This document shows, in pieces, positions 4,710-5,693 of a stretch of 5,693 nt of DNA (positions within the stretch are counted from its first letter, which is position 1; each line of letters starts with the position of its first letter). The stretch is taken from assembly GCA_027294925.1 (NCBI GenBank), contig JAPULM010000277.1, positions 1 through 5,693 of the forward strand. Direction: 5' to 3'. Source of the DNA: a bacterium (lineage in GTDB: Bacteria; Tectomicrobia; Entotheonellia; Entotheonellales; Entotheonellaceae). The position numbers and the translations under genes were made by a program. The notes beneath the pieces were generated by a model that saw nothing but the letters and a program-made list of their open reading frames with translations, searched no databases and was not told the DNA's origin.

Positions 4710-5495
4710 TTGTTAGGGAGAACTATCGCAATGAATGTATGCGTTTTTATGTTGCTGACGGGGATAGCGCTGTTTTCTTGGGGGAGTTTAGATCGTCTGG
4801 GGGCGGTGGACGTTAAAGACACTGCTTTGAACCAGCCACTGGGCGGGCTACTGCTTTATGCCGGTGCAGGGCACGATAAGGGTAAGGCCGAGAGAGCACA
4901 AGACCACGATGAGGAGGAGGAAGGGCACCGTCACCCTCAAAACTGGCTGTTCAGATTGCCACCAGGAGATGCTGCTGAAGGTCGGCAGATTTTTGTGAAG
5001 TTTGAATGCGCTTCGTGCCATCAGATAAAGGGCGAAAATTTTCCGAAGCCGGAAGGACCATCCATAGGCCCCGAGCTGAGTCAGATGGGACCCATGCATC
5101 CCCTTGAATATTTCACCGAATCGATCATACACCCCAACGCAGAAATTTCTTCAAAACGCTACAAAGGCCCCGACGGAACGTCCAAGATGCCAAGCTTCAA
5201 TGAGGACATGACGGTACAAGAACTGATCGACATCTCTGCCTACCTGGCATCCGTGCGGCCTCCGGGGATGGCAAAATCGGTCACCGGAGAGGGAAACGTC
5301 ATTGTCGTGATACCCGCCACCGAGCAAGTCGTGGTCGATCACGAGGCCATCAAAGGCTTTATGGACGCGATGATCATGGGATACAAAGTCAGCCCAGCGT
5401 CGCTTCTTAACGGGCTCAACGCCGGTGACCATATCCGTTTTACCATCGACACGCAGAAGAAGGCCATCGTCAAGATTGAAAAGCTGAAAAAATAA
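4710..5495 (+). CDS. Exported monoheme cytochrome c fused to a CusF-like copper-binding domain
   Basis: 261 residues from TTG 4710 (254 if ATG 4731 is used). Order of parts: signal or anchor segment (hydrophobic about 10-25); a low-complexity His/acidic linker, about 55-76, containing DHDEEEEGHRH; a class I-like cytochrome c domain, about 86-184; and a C-terminal domain, about 192-261. The heme c site is CASCH (Cys100, Cys103, His104), with the likely axial Met160 in SKMPSF. The C-terminal domain reads VVVDHEAIKGFMDAMIMGYKV (207-227) followed by GDHIRFTID. It resembles the CusF/copper-binding domain and the similar module seen next to SCO-type proteins, with His211, Met218, Met221 and Met223 as possible copper ligands. 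The inferred role is periplasmic electron transfer coupled to copper sensing, delivery or oxidation. It lies 32 bases after the cupredoxin-like gene and 23 before the next start, so it is mid-operon. The cytochrome part is near certain; the CusF assignment is strong but from motif only. Confidence 0.92.
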   Translation: MLGRTIAMNVCVFMLLTGIALFSWGSLDRLGAVDVKDTALNQPLGGLLLYAGAGHDKGKAERAQDHDEEEEGHRHPQNWLFRLPPGDAAEGRQIFVKFECASCHQIKGENFPKPEGPSIGPELSQMGPMHPLEYFTESIIHPNAEISSKRYKGPDGTSKMPSFNEDMTVQELIDISAYLASVRPPGMAKSVTGEGNVIVVIPATEQVVVDHEAIKGFMDAMIMGYKVSPASLLNGLNAGDHIRFTIDTQKKAIVKIEKLKK

Positions 5496-5506
5496 TGACA
5501 AGGCAC

Positions 5507-5511
5507 AGGAG
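5507..5511 (+). promoter_or_regulatory. Ribosome binding site of the last, unresolved gene
   Basis: AGGAG lies 7 bases before ATG 5519. Strength and spacing match those of the upstream cytochrome gene, which argues that a third operon gene really starts here even though the 5519 frame closes after 37 codons. Confidence 0.6.
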
Positions 5512-5518
5512 AACACTT

Positions 5519-5632
5519 ATGACCGAGTGTCACATCGCCACGATGGCGTGGCAGCATCAGCACGCTCGGCCCACCCGGCATCCCCATGGCGCGACTGGCC
5601 ATTCCTCATTGGATGTAGGTTGTCTGTTGTGA
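5519..5632 (+). CDS. 37-residue His-rich peptide, or start of a frameshifted gene
   Basis: The ATG at 5519 has an excellent ribosome binding site and sits 23 bases after the cytochrome stop, as a third operon gene would. The frame closes at TGA 5630-5632 after 37 residues. Six of these are His (5, 13, 15, 21, 23, 28) and two are Cys (4, 35), in motifs such as QHQH and RHPHG. This could be a genuine small metal-binding peptide in a copper operon. It could also be the N-terminus of a larger protein whose frame is broken: the next frame stays open to the end of the window and has a hydrophobic segment directly after this His-rich part. I cannot decide between these from the sequence alone. Confidence 0.4.
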   Translation: MTECHIATMAWQHQHARPTRHPHGATGHSSLDVGCLL

Positions 5633-5693
5633 TCCTATCTGTAGGCGCTCACCAACATCCAGAGCTCGGCTCACAAACAGAAGACTCCGTGAG
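5527..5693 (+). CDS. Candidate partial exported protein running off the window
   Basis: The frame starting at GTG 5527 has no stop up to base 5693 (55 codons plus two bases). It contains WRDWPFLIGCRLSVVILSVGA, an arginine-flanked hydrophobic stretch ending in a V-G-A cleavage-like site, and then HQHPELGSQTEDS, so it resembles a signal peptide or membrane anchor. Its own start is poor (AGGAG is 15 bases away), and it overlaps the 37-residue frame that begins at 5519. The simplest readings are that the gene begins at 5519 and a frameshift joins the two frames, or that the real start of this frame uses an atypical codon. Product unknown. Confidence 0.33.
   Translation, partial: MSHRHDGVAASARSAHPASPWRDWPFLIGCRLSVVILSVGAHQHPELGSQTEDSV

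Noticed and set aside
1..5693. CRISPR array, tRNA or rRNA gene
   Set aside because: No regularly spaced repeat-spacer pattern is present. The only tandem array has three 11-bp units without spacers. No tRNA cloverleaf or conserved rRNA segment was seen by eye.

Overview
The window looks like chromosomal DNA of a moderately GC-rich bacterium. The left third is close in style to Proteobacteria (enoyl-CoA hydratase wording, G/C-rich third positions), but no marker fixes the lineage. It falls into three parts: an ordinary left part, a gene-poor scarred middle with a broken transposase, and a right part that is a small extracytoplasmic copper/heme operon.

Left (1-2048): the 3' end of a plus-strand gene for a TIM-barrel-like protein of unknown function (stop at 1016) faces a complete minus-strand crotonase (enoyl-CoA hydratase/isomerase family, 2048 down to 1158). 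The crotonase keeps one of the two catalytic glutamates of classical hydratases and has tryptophan at the other.

Middle (2049-3373): no convincing intact gene. It holds several short perfect dyads (2438-2453, 2605-2618, 2671-2684, 2799-2818, 3162-3180) and the frameshifted N-terminal remnant of what is probably a transposase (complement 2865-3179). Third-position base use is less biased here, as expected of decayed or intergenic DNA. This may be the edge of an acquired segment.

Right (3374-5693): a probable small two-helix membrane protein with a His-containing loop (3374-3685), preceded by a good sigma70-type promoter; three tandem 11-bp repeats (3682-3714); then a tight same-strand gene pair. 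The pair comprises an exported cupredoxin-like protein with a His/Cys/His/Met copper-type site (3967-4677) and an exported monoheme cytochrome c fused to a C-terminal CusF-like copper-binding domain (4710-5495). A further start with a good ribosome binding site follows at 5519, but it opens either a 37-residue His-rich peptide or, by a frame change, a longer protein running off the window. My inference is that these genes form a periplasmic copper-handling or copper-to-heme electron-transfer module. The cytochrome-CusF fusion with its His/acidic linker is the most distinctive item in the window.
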